Shown here one piece after another: positions 34,432 through 46,132 of a DNA stretch of 60,000 bases. The notes below the pieces were generated by a model. The model was not told the origin of the DNA. It worked only from the letters and a program-made list of their open reading frames with translations, and ran no database searches. Origin of the DNA: Zygnema cylindricum (taxonomy: Eukaryota; Streptophyta; Zygnematophyceae; Zygnematales; Zygnemataceae); contig JBBHKE010000775.1 of the NCBI GenBank assembly GCA_037447655.1, forward strand, positions 165,692 through 225,691, read 5' to 3'. A program made the position numbers and the translations under genes. Each line of letters starts with the position of its first letter. The first letter of the stretch is position 1.

Positions 34432-37400
34432 ATGTGGGGGAGTCGAGGTGTAAGCAAACCCTCTGGAGGTGGATATGGCTTTGATGCTGTCAGTCAAAGT
34501 GGGACTCCTACGAAGAGCAGTAGAGGAAGTGTATCAGTTCCTGACACACTGGAAGTTGTCAACTGCCCAAGCACGGATCTGGCCCTCACAAATATGGCAT
34601 TCATCTCTCGACAAGACCTTTCAGCCTTTGAAAGCTATCCTGGAAGTTCTGAAGGTTTTATTGATCTTCTGTCAGTAATTCTCTCTGTCAGATATCCTCT
34701 CCAACCGTTAAAAACCGTGAATTAGACTCTGCTTAAGAAGCCTTTTTTTGTTTCTGGTTTTAACTTGTGTTTTGTCATGAAATAGAATAGGAGTGATTGG
34801 TTTCATTGCTGACGGAAAAGCAAGGAAACGCTTCTGCAATTTGTTATGCGAATAGAATAATTTGGAGGTTTACCAGATTTTGTTTAAATTTTGATGGAAG
34901 TCATGGCATGCGGGTTTGTTCAACCTGTTCCTGTTCCTGTTGTTTTTTTTTTTGCGGTGTCATTTTCCCTTCAGTTTATTATGGAGTTTCTTCAACACTT
35001 CCATACCATTATTCTGTAGAGTACTATTGTTTTTCTTGCAAACCACTTTGTCTCGAAGGGAATTTCTTCTTTCCTTGACCCCTCCAAACAGCTCACGAGA
35101 GTGTGGACTCCGGCTGCATTGGCCTCAACAGTGTTCACCGCAAAGCGGCACGTGTTTCCGTCACAGACAAGGTTCAGGTTGCCAGGTGTGTGCTTTTATT
35201 CTATTTTCTGCGTTTTGTGCATTTCTGTAATAGGGTGTGCTTTTCAACAATAGTAGTTCAACTATAGTTTCCTTATTCTTTGGATGCTTTTCTTTTGTCC
35301 TCAGACTAAAAGATTTATTTCTAATGGCAAGTTTGTGTATGCTTCTTCATTAGCAATTTGTAATGAGTACCCTCATGGAACAAAGGCGTTTATCCCGGTC
35401 CCAGCGTGAAGACTACAACCTTGCTTGTTCGGCCACTTAATGTGCAATTGAGGGTTTTCATGGACAGGTTCATACCACCTAAAGCGCATTTTGAGCTGGT
35501 TCTTCTTACGGTAGAAGTTGAATACTTGGCTAAGGGACGCGGAAAGAACGAACAGGTGACTTATTCTATTATGTTAGGTGTCACCTGTTGGCTTTTAAGC
35601 ATGTCTGCAATTGTTATAGCAGAGGATAATGGAAGCTCAACAAGAAGCAGAATGTCAGCTCCTTTACTTCAGTGTTGCTATAGTGGATTGACTTGCGTTG
35701 GCATGTCTCCGGACTTTGCTTGGGTTCAATCTCACAGTGCTGTTCGTTTCTTTTGTTGCAGCTGGATGCAGGCCCCCTTTCGGCGGATTTGAAGAAGCGC
35801 TTCACGGGTCAAGTGCGTAGTTTTTTTATACAGAAAAGCTATACAGTTCAGCTGGATTAAATGTTTTATGGTTTATGGTGTTTCTTTGTTTTTTCCCTGT
35901 TTAAGTAGAGTTCCATAGAATAAATAGGTTGGTGCAACCAGTTTCACTGCACGAAAAGAGCCTTGCCTGTCCAACAACCTATCCCATTTGAAACTGCTGA
36001 GTGTTGGACATACCCTGAAGCTGTCCAGGTCTTCACAGTGGGCCAAAAGGTGACGTTTGAATGCTACGGTACCAACTTCGTGATGACGGTCACGGACGCA
36101 CTTGTGGAGGGGAAGCCAACTTCTGCCGAACGTGGGCTTCTGGTGTCGCAAACCGCATTTCACTTTGACACTGCAGGAAACTCTGGAATTAAGGTAGGAC
36201 TCTTGCATTGTGGTAAAATTTGTTCAAACTGGATTCCTTTGGAAAGCCAATGTATTTTTCTCTAGACATGCATTAGTAGTGGGCTTATTTGTCAGTAGTA
36301 GTTATCGCCTATTTTTTATTCCTCTCGTTCCTTCTCCTATGTTCAGATCTTTGGGTTGTGACAGCATGTTTGTAGTTTGGTTGAAATTGGAATAACTTTC
36401 TTCTGGCCTGTATGCTTCAATTGGATTTCCCAAATGGAGCATCATCAATTCTTTTCCAGAATCAGAGGCTTCACATTTTCTTTTTTCCTGATGTATGATG
36501 ACGCCTAATTTGGGATAGTATGTCTTGTGTGCCTGTTGTATCATCCAAGATTATTTTCTGAAGATAATAAATGATGTGCAATAACGCATTTTCAAAGTTT
36601 GTGGAGGAGCTATGCATGATGCAAGATTGCAAATGGGCTTGATTTATGTATAAAAGGATCTCCTTTTTAAACTATATTGTATCATTAAAGGTGATTTACT
36701 GAATAGTTCCAAATGAAAGGATGTTTTATTAAGATTGCCTTGTTCACCATTGAAGGTAACTACTCATCTCCAAATGTTTATGTGTAGTCGATGGATTTGT
36801 TAGCTCCAGGAACATTCAGCTTTTTACAGATGTATTTTGATATTGTGACTGTTGTCATTGGGATTCTCCTTCTCATGCTGAGTACTAGCAAAGAGTTTGT
36901 CATTGCTTGTCAATTTGAGGGTAGGATTTTTTTTGACTAACCATTATACGCGGATCTTAAAACTATATAAGGTAGGTGAATTTCAGATCATGGTTTGTAA
37001 ATTGGAAATCGAATCTCGAGTCATCAAACTTACTTTAGAGTTAGATTTGTCGGCAAACTGCAAACATCCAGGTGCTTTGCGGACGTTTCATTCTTGACTG
37101 TTAAGTTTTGTGTACTTTCTTTCCTTGGGTACAGATCTTGAATCAGAAGAGTGGAAAGGCAACGAACATGTTTAAACACAAGCAGTTCAATTTTGAGAAA
37201 CTTGGCATTGGAGGTTTGGACAAGCAGTTTGAGGATATTTTTCGAAGAGCATTCGCTTCTCGAGTCTTCCCTCCTCACATCATCAACAGGTTCAACTCTG
37301 TTCTTTGCATCTGTTTTGAATTTGTTTGCTTAGGATCAGGTTTGTGGCTCCTCGCTGGGGTTTCTGGAAAATTTTGATGCCCGGGCTACAACAATCATGT

Positions 37401-40400
37401 TTCGATGGTGTTCATTTTGCATCCATCTCACAATGAATGTTGAATTAGAATATTTACAAATGATGTCACTGCCAGGGCCATCAAAGTGCTGGAAATGCTA
37501 TTTGGAGATTAGTTACGAACATCTATTGGAGAACCACAAAAAAGAAGATGTGGGGGTAAAAAACGGGCGTATTAACAAAGTAGGGAAAGGTAAGGGTAAG
37601 CGGAAAGCCCTCGAGCTGGAAAAGCAACATTTGATTGGGTTACTGAACATCCGATGCGCTGAATCTTTCACACTTGACTGCAGGTTAGGAATTCACCATG
37701 TGAAAGGCATGTTGTTGTGGGGCCCCCCTGGGACTGGGAAAACTTTAATTGCACGACAGCTTGGGAAGGCTCTGAATGGCAAAGAGCCGAAGGTGGGTAA
37801 ATTTCAGAGGAATCTCAAACTTATTTCCTGTGGATGTTTTTTATTCTGGTATTGTCAATTACCCAGTGCAATGTATGTATGAGGTAAGGAGTGCCATTAG
37901 AGTGTGATGAGGGCCTGTTAAGTACTGCAAAAACATATTGTGAATTTGTTTATGTTTGGGAACGGGCAAAAGTATGGCAGCGAGCCTCTGGAAAAGTGTA
38001 TGCATGCAATTGATATCCAGAAGACTTGGACAAGCTTCAAGCAAAAGTTTCTTACCGGGTGATTATTTGGAACAAGTTTGTTTTCCAATCCTGGCTTCAT
38101 GTTCTTGATGGATGAAGTATAGGCACTTTCTTGAGCACATGTGTGACTATGAAGCAGCTTTTTGCTCCATGTTTACTCGAATCAGCATAAGTATGCTTTG
38201 ACCATTCCTAAAAGACAGGTGGCTGATTTAGTTTCACTCTGTAACCACTATGAGCTATCAATGTTTTATTATGTCCAGTTTCTTAGTCGATGCTTTTGAC
38301 ATGTGATGATAGTACAAATTTCTTGGCAGTTTCCTGCTATATGGTATGCCCGTCTGAATCTTACATTCGCTGCATAATGTTTGCTGATTTTTACTGAAGC
38401 TATTTGTTCCTCGTTGTGTTTATTTGGCTCCATGTCATGTATGCTCCAAGTTGAAGTGCATTGGCCTGACAAAATGTCATTTGCGATTGATAGGTGGTCA
38501 ACGGCCCTGAGATTCTGGACAAGTACGTTGGTGCCTCTGAGGAAAATGTCAGGAAGCTCTTTGCAGATGCTGAGAAGGATCAACGTGAAAAAGGCAAGTG
38601 GCAATATTTTTATGGGACATGGAGACAGCGATCCATGCATATTAGAATTGTTTCTAGGCATGGAGACTACAATGACTTCTTGCAGAATCTACAACGAGGA
38701 TGATGAAAGCCAACTGCCATGATGCTTGTAACTCATGCTAATAGATGTTCTGGAAATTTAACAGTTCTTTTCGGGATGATTGAGTGCTGTTGCAGGGGAT
38801 GACAGTGAGCTTCATGTGATCATCTTCGATGAGATTGACGCTATTTGCAAGGTTTGTTCCATAGAGTCCCTTCATTAAGCAGGACATATGTTTGGGTTTG
38901 TGCAGAATACAATTTGTATGAAAGGAGTGGGTCTGCATTCTGTTTTACTGTTCTTGTACCGCAGTATTTCCTGGGTTGTTCATCTCTTGTCTCTCTCAGC
39001 TAATGTCTCAACTGTTGTGGTTTGACTGCAGTCACGTGGTTCTACAAAAGATGGGACAGGAGTACATGACAGCATTGTTAATCAGCTTCTGACCAAGGTG
39101 CGATTCAAGATGTTTGACATCAGTTTTTATTGTCAATAAGTAAAACTTGAAAAGCTTCTAAGCCATATGGGTTATCAGTTTATTTTGATTCTGGAGCTTG
39201 TTGTTGAGAATGGAGTTATAATTAGGAGTTTTGGTTGTGCATGCCGTAACACATGGCCGTATTCGTGCAGATTGACGGTGTCGATGCCCTTAACAACATT
39301 TTATTGATTGGAATGACCAACCGAAAGGACATGTTGGATGAGGCACTACTCAGGTACTCCAGAGCCCAGTTATTAAATAGAGATGACTTCACTTATGCAG
39401 CATGAATTAAGAACTTGCATTTCCTTGCTTCTGATGGTATGTGGTGGCTGCAAGTACATCAATCTCCACACTCGTATAATCTTTGTGAATCTGGGTTTTA
39501 CTCGTTTGCTTAATTGTACCTGCATAAGTATTCATCTGTTGTGGCGTGGGTCTTGCTATTTTGTTCATTATGTGACACAATTGTAAAAGTATTAACAGTG
39601 TAGTGCACATTTTAAATGCTTGTGCACATGTCTGGGTGGAAGAACTGTTTTAGTGATGTTTCTGTTAATGGAGATGAGTACAGGCCAGGACGTTTGGAAG
39701 TTCAGATAGAGATTGGTCTCCCCGATGAGGCCGGCCGTGTAAAGATCTTGCAGATCCATTCCAACAAAATGAAAGAAAATTCTTTCCTAAGTCGAGATGT
39801 TGATCTTCCAAGTCTTGGTGAGTGTCTGCAATCACGACAACCTGTTTGAGTCCAGTAGCCTAAAGCGCCAAGCTGGCAGTCAATGGTCCGTGATTACTCC
39901 TAGATTAAGCTCTGAAGGAATCTGTTTTGTATTGAACCGGAACCGTTTCTGCAGATCGGTATGGGTCTCAGTTTTTGTAGATAGACCAGTTTGTGTGTGT
40001 ACTGGCATGTACGAAGCGTCAGGTCAATCATTTTCACTTTTAACGTTTTTTAGTTTTCCCATGCTATATGCTTCCATACAGAGTCCTTCTGTCCATACAA
40101 ATAGATATCGTAGACATGTGGTTAGTTTCTGTCATTTTATTGACATCCTCTTCCAGATACTGGATATGTACCTTCCTAATAATCCCAATAGTCGATATCG
40201 GGGAGACAACCATTGTGACTTATAGTTGATATTTTGTATGATTTGGGACATTACTGGCCACATTGATTACTCTACCTGAAGATTTTGGTACTGTTGTTTT
40301 GGGTCGCTTAATGTAGCAGTTTGGGATCATAGAGAATTGTGATATACAGAAAGTTAAGACTGCGTGCATTGCAGTTATAAGCTTATTAATTTAGTACATT

Positions 40401-43400
40401 CAGTAGAACACTGATACTAGCTTGGTTTACGGCAGAAGCAGATTACGCTACAGTAGTAGAGCTCTATTGCTGTTGTACAATGGGTGGTATTGATTATGAG
40501 GCATATCGCAATGGGCGGAGGCCTGATACACATCAAGAATAAAGAGGATATGTCCATGCAAATATGAGTCAAAACAAACGGCAGTTGATAATAACGTAAT
40601 CCAGCAGCTTTTTTGTGTTGGTTAGGTGTTTAAGTAGGCGGAGTTCAGCAACAAATATGTCAATGCTTCTAATGTTTGCTAATATTGCTATCTACCGATC
40701 ATATTATTGTACAAATATTTAACTGGAAATTACAGGCTGAACTACTCTTGATGTCCAATTTGACAGTACATTTGGAATGCAAAAAAACCAGAATCCTTGT
40801 TCCGTTAGTTGTAGCCTTGTGCCAAGGTGCATGTCCATTCTTCAGAATGTTTTTAGTTGTACAGGTGCTGATTTACCTGTTTTTTTTTCATTAGTTTCTT
40901 TCATTTGCGTGGGTCATATGTAACTGATTTGGTTTTCAGTAGTTCTAGTTTTTCCAACATGTTTTTTTGCGTTAGTGCCTAACAGAGAGAATCAGTCACA
41001 TGCCATAGATGCCTGGTTTTGCAGCTGCTCGGACCAAAAACTTTAGTGGAGCAGAGCTCGAGGGTCTAATTAAGAGTGCAGCATCATTTGCCTTAAAACG
41101 GCATGTGGATCCTGAGGACTTGAGCAAACCTCTCGATGAGGATAATGTAAAGGTATCCATGGCGGATTTTGAGTCAGCCCTCAGAGAAGTGAGACCGGCT
41201 TTTGGTGCGAATGTGAATCAACTAGAGTCTTACAGGTACAGTCAGTTCTCATCCCCTATTTGATTTAGTTTTACTATTTTGTAAGCAGATTGCAGTTGAC
41301 TTTTTTTTTTCTTTCTACTATGTTTCGATTATGCGGATTTTGTATACCTTTTTTTTCCAATCTACAGGCCTAAGGCGATTGGCCTTACAGGTAAAGGGAG
41401 TTGGGATTGCAGAGTGAACGGAATATTGTCATGTCTCCCTGGTCACAATAACATTTTGGGCACGGCTCGGAGGCAAGTGGAACAAATTCGAAGTAGTGAG
41501 AAGACACCCTTATTGACTTGTCTCCTTGAGGGCGACAGCGGCAGGTAGGCCTCAATACTTGATTTTTTTTATTGCAGAATATGGAGGGCTTGGGGCCCAC
41601 AGAATATCATCATCATGGGACCTCCATGGCAGTGATCCACGATGTCTTTGCAATCCAGGGACTTCTTCTTCTCCCACTGCTTTTGTTTCTCCTTATTACA
41701 TTTTGCACTTCATGGGATTTGGAAGTTAGTTTCAATTTGGATCCACACCTACTTGCTGTGGATTCTTTACTGTAATATGGGAAATGTACATTTTTTTAAA
41801 TGTACTTTATGCATGCGAAGCACACTTTTGAGCAAATGCTGTAATGGGCAGTAAAATGAACTTCCTGTAAAGGTGTGACGCCCATAGTTCACTTGCACGA
41901 TCTTACTCCATGTCTACTCTCCTTCATTAACCCTTGTACCATTTTGACCTGTATGGTACCAACATCTCAGATATTACTGAAATTTACAGTAACATACTTC
42001 CTGGTGGCCAATAGTAACACATTCCCCAGTGAGTAGGAGCAGGAAAAACTGAAGATCAATTAGATGTAAGACAAGCAGTTTATGACCAATGACAAATAAA
42101 CTTAATTTTGGGCCATGAGTAAACATCATTTTCTGTGTTTTCGATTATTACGTCGCCGTTTGCTCCTGTCGGGCCCGGTACCCCCCTGTTAAAGCCTGGT
42201 CCATTTTTAAAGCCAGAAGTCGACACAAATGTACAATGCTTTAAGAAAAATAGAAACGACTGGATTCATCGATGCACAAAAGTTACGCGGTATCTATAGT
42301 ACATGTATGAAGTAGAGTCTACCATAAAATGCGTCAATAATCCATAACACTTATTGCTCATTGTACATTTTATATGTGAATTGAAGATATCCGTGGTTGG
42401 ATGTTAGGAAGTGGACTGCAAAATATGGCGATGGTTGATCAGACTGCTGTCAACAGAGTAAATTAGCGTAGCGTGCATTTGTACTAATGCATTTATGTAG
42501 TCCTTGTTTGACTTGTATGCCCTGTAGTAGCCTCGTGTTCTCTTCACGAGGCCCTGTACATTCTTGTGAATTCAATAGGCACAAGCCTCATACAGATAAT
42601 GGAACCCTCAGATGACTAGAGACTGAAGCTGGTCGTTTGTGCTGGATCCTTTTGTACAGTGGAAAAACAGCTCTTGCTGCAACAATCGCAATTGAAAGCC
42701 AGTTTCCTTTTGTCAAGTTGGTAAGTGATTAAATTGCGAAACTTCATCGTTTGGCTACACTAATTCTATAGGATTTTGCTGCGAGAAACGGGAGTTGAAG
42801 GGAAAATAAAATGCCTTGAATGTCATTTGATAAATCATTCATGAAACCGTGGGCGCTTTGCAGGTTTCAGCGGACTCCATGGTGGGCATGTCGGAGACTG
42901 CCAAATGCAGTGCTCTTGCCAAAGTATTTCTCTGCCTTTTTCAAATGTCTATTTATTTGCTGTCCCCAAGCAAGACATCCATGTTCAAGGCATTCACGCG
43001 GGTCTTTACTTTCAATTTTTGCTACCCTTAGTCTCTTGAGGAAATAAATTCTTCTTTCTAAGCGTTGCTGTTGAGCTTCAAATTCTGTTAAAAAAACACG
43101 GGTGTATTTAAGTTTATTCTACTTCGCAGAGATCATTCTTAAAAAGGGAGGTGTGGACTGGTGCAGGTTTTTGATGATGCGACGAAATCAGACCTGAGCC
43201 TTATCATCCTGGATGATATCGAGAGGTGCCTCTCAGGCAAACCCTGCTTAAAAAATTCTTGCTAATCGTACTGCAACTGTAAAGCTTGGTCCATTCCCTT
43301 TCTTTACTACAGCGTGGAGTTGGACTTGAACACTTTTAATGTGTATGAGGGGGAGGATGCCAGGCTATTGGAATATGTCAGCATAGGCCCACGCTTCTCC

Positions 43401-44332
43401 AACACTGTTCTTCAGACAATATTGGTGCTTGTCAAACGGCCTCCCCCAGAGGTAATGCTTTACAATGTAGCGTTTTTAACAATGTACACCTCTAGTGATG
43501 TCTATGTGACTGCCCCAAAGGTTCAGATACATGGTAGTTTTGATTTGTATTCATATTCTGGACCTTTTGTTATACAGACAGCATCGATGTGGGATAACGT
43601 CTGATACTGTGTGTGCATGTGTGCCCAGGGCCGAAAGCTGTTTGTTGTGGGGACTACCAGTCTTCCAGCCCATATGAAGAGGGACTTGCATCTTCTGGGC
43701 GCCTTCAACACTGTTCTTAATGTTCCGAACTTAGGCAAAGATGACGTTCGAGCGGTGAGAAAACTGCCGTTTTTATCGCAGCTCTTGTTTGTACTTTTTC
43801 ACCCTTGGAAGCTTAACGTGGGGGCTGACTTGTTTGTTATTTGCCATTAATTGACCTGAAAGGTCCTGTGCCTTTATTGGGCTCACTAACAAAGAGAGAT
43901 TTTACTTGACAGGTCCTAAAGACACTTGATGTCTTGCGACCAACTGATGTTGAACCAGCTGTGGAAGCCCTACAATCAGCGGTTGAAGGGCTTGAGGAGG
44001 AGGTCTGAATTCCTCACACTTCTTGAATGTTGGTTTTTCCATCAAGTGTTTACAACCGCTACAGCTGTGTATACTTTTGTTTAGGAGAAATACTGTGTAT
44101 AGTTCTGAAACAATTGGGGTGTCGATTTGACTTCTGGATTTCTAAAAGTTACCATGTTTTTTAACACGATCCAATGGCTGATTGATTGCCTTTTTCTGGG
44201 TGTTCGAGGTCACACCAGATGACTATCAAACGGTTGCTTATGCTGATTGAAATGGCGGTTCAAGGAGGCAAGGGCGCAAATGAGAAAATTGAATTGGAAA
44301 ACCTCTATGATTGTCTGCAAGATATCTCTTGA
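34432..44332 (+). CDS. NSF: Vesicle-fusing ATPase NSF (SEC18 homologue), 21 exons, 754 aa
   Basis: Hexameric AAA+ ATPase that, with alpha-SNAP, disassembles SNARE complexes after membrane fusion. Exons: 34432-34654, 35092-35185, 35468-35555, 35762-35812, 36029-36193, 37135-37289, 37684-37792, 38494-38593, 38796-38851, 39032-39097, 39271-39353, 39684-39817, 41025-41235, 41413-41544, 42660-42720, 42864-42923, 43167-43225, 43364-43451, 43629-43754, 43913-44002, 44219-44332. They total 2,265 nt, all in phase, close to the family's ~744 aa. Domain N includes [11 protein letters not shown] and [16 protein letters not shown]1 has Walker A GPPGTGKT, Walker [12 protein letters not shown], sensor [11 protein letters not shown] and [20 protein letters not shown]2 has Walker [13 protein letters not shown], Walker [12 protein letters not shown] and [12 protein letters not shown]. 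The end is [12 protein letters not shown]...YDCLQDIS. The N-terminal ~45 residues are Ser/Gly-rich and unlike known NSFs. Intron 8 has a GC donor. Confidence 0.96.
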
Positions 44333-46132
44333 TGGCTTGCCATCAACGTCAAGAATTCTCGTGTGGGTTAATAATCTGCGATAGTGAGAACCTCTGCAGG
44401 TGTGCTCTGTTTCCATTCAGTATTTGCTTCTTTTCACCGTTTTCTATTAAGCATGGAGATAGAAGCTGGACTGGATCCTGATGCCCGATACAGCAGTTGA
44501 TGGGCATACGTGATTTGAATGATAAAACACTCTATATAAGGTGTATTAAACATTTAAATAGCTGGTTCGTTCCAGCAGTTCATAATCCATGGTGACCTCC
44601 TTTCTGATTCAAATGCTGCAAATTGAATAGAATGGTAGTTTATCCTCATACTACACCCTTTTGCTCGTTGCCAATATGAACTAATGCAAATGCATGATCT
44701 GTCACTCGCTTGTTATTGGCTGGACAGTAAGTGAGAGGGGTTTTACTTGGAATGGGTTTTTGATTTCAAGTCTGGCCAGTAGGTTCTCAAGTTGGACATG
44801 TTATGAATTCCAGACTTTTTCTTTGTATTTATGCCATGCAGGATATAGACAAATACATCGTGGAACTCAAGAAGGGAGAATTAAAGTGTATAGCGCGCTT
44901 GCAGTGGTAGTCTTTCTGTTTTAAAGAACCGCCACTTTGACCATTTAGGAGTGTATGATTATCTTATGTTATTTTTCTTGATTTACCAACTTGTTTCAAG
45001 TACTGTGAAGCAGCATAGACACAATTTTGTTTAGAGATGTGCAATGAAAATAGATAATAACGGGACACATCAATGTAGTTGTTTATTTGATACAGTACAT
45101 TGGCCATTAAGTGTCGTTCCAGTCACCTTATTCATTTCCATTTCCTCGGCCGGAAAGGCATGCTTGTGCCAGCTTTCTGCACTCCAACAGCTGTTGTACA
45201 TTTGTTGACAAGGATTTTTGAAGCACTCAGCATGGCTTTCTCCAACAAACGTTTTGCATCATAGGCCACAATCATGTGCTATTTCCAGTGCGTGTGGGAG
45301 CCAGGGTCACATAGCATGCGGCATGCTCTGCCTAGGTGCAATTTCTCTATCGCCAGAGACTCGGCCTCTCTTGCATGGGGAGGGGGAGGGGGAGGGGGAA
45401 GTATGAATTACTGAGAGATGTTAAACTGCCTGACAGTGGAATGTAAAATAGGCCAGGGTTTAACTGAGGTTGCATATGTTAGGATTGATCATTCAGTGTA
45501 TGCCTTACATCCAGATGAAAGAAGAGCCATGTCCGCAGATAACCTCTTGGTTAGAAGCGAGTCAAATAGTTACACGAAGCTTTCTCCGAGTGAAAAAGAT
45601 AAATTCTCTATGTATAAACACTTCCAGTTGATTGATGGGAAATAACGATATTTAAAATCAGTCAAATCATGCGGAAGGCAATAAAATTTCCTAATGAGGT
45701 GTATAAATTCGGTAAAGGTGAATGTTCTGTTCCTTCATTCAAACCGGTAAAGGTGGGACTCCTGTTCCATCATTCAAATAAATATCCAGCCATAGCATGC
45801 CACCATAAAACAGAGACAAAACGATATCAAAATCTGAAATTATATTCGCAACATTTTCAAAAATATACATCAATCCACATATGACAATTTATTTCTGGCT
45901 CTACCCATACTCCAACAAGCTCAATTACTACATACTCCAGACTCAAACTAAACAGTACTACAGAACACTCCATACCCCAACAACAATATAACACAAAACT
46001 GCATTGAATCCTCTATATTAAATTGGATTCTCTAAAACCAAGCTCAAAACAAAAACGCATCCTCGCAACTCTCGCCATATACATTCATTCTCCCTCCCTC
46101 CCTCCCTCCCTCCCTCCCTCATATCCTTGTAT
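44333..46132. other. Convergent intergenic region between NSF and the WSD1-type gene
   Basis: Holds the 3' UTR of NSF and, from the right, that of the acyltransferase. A (GGGGGA)n run is at 45375-45400 and a (CCCT)n run at 46092-46120. Short ORFs (for example 45418-45645) have no recognisable motif. Confidence 0.5.

Noticed and set aside
37397-37683. Long open frame upstream of the NSF P-loop exon (reading [18 protein letters not shown])
   Set aside because: It runs into exon 7 in frame but has no NSF counterpart. The exon 6 to exon 7 splice at CAG 37683 restores the known [14 protein letters not shown] join, so this is intron.
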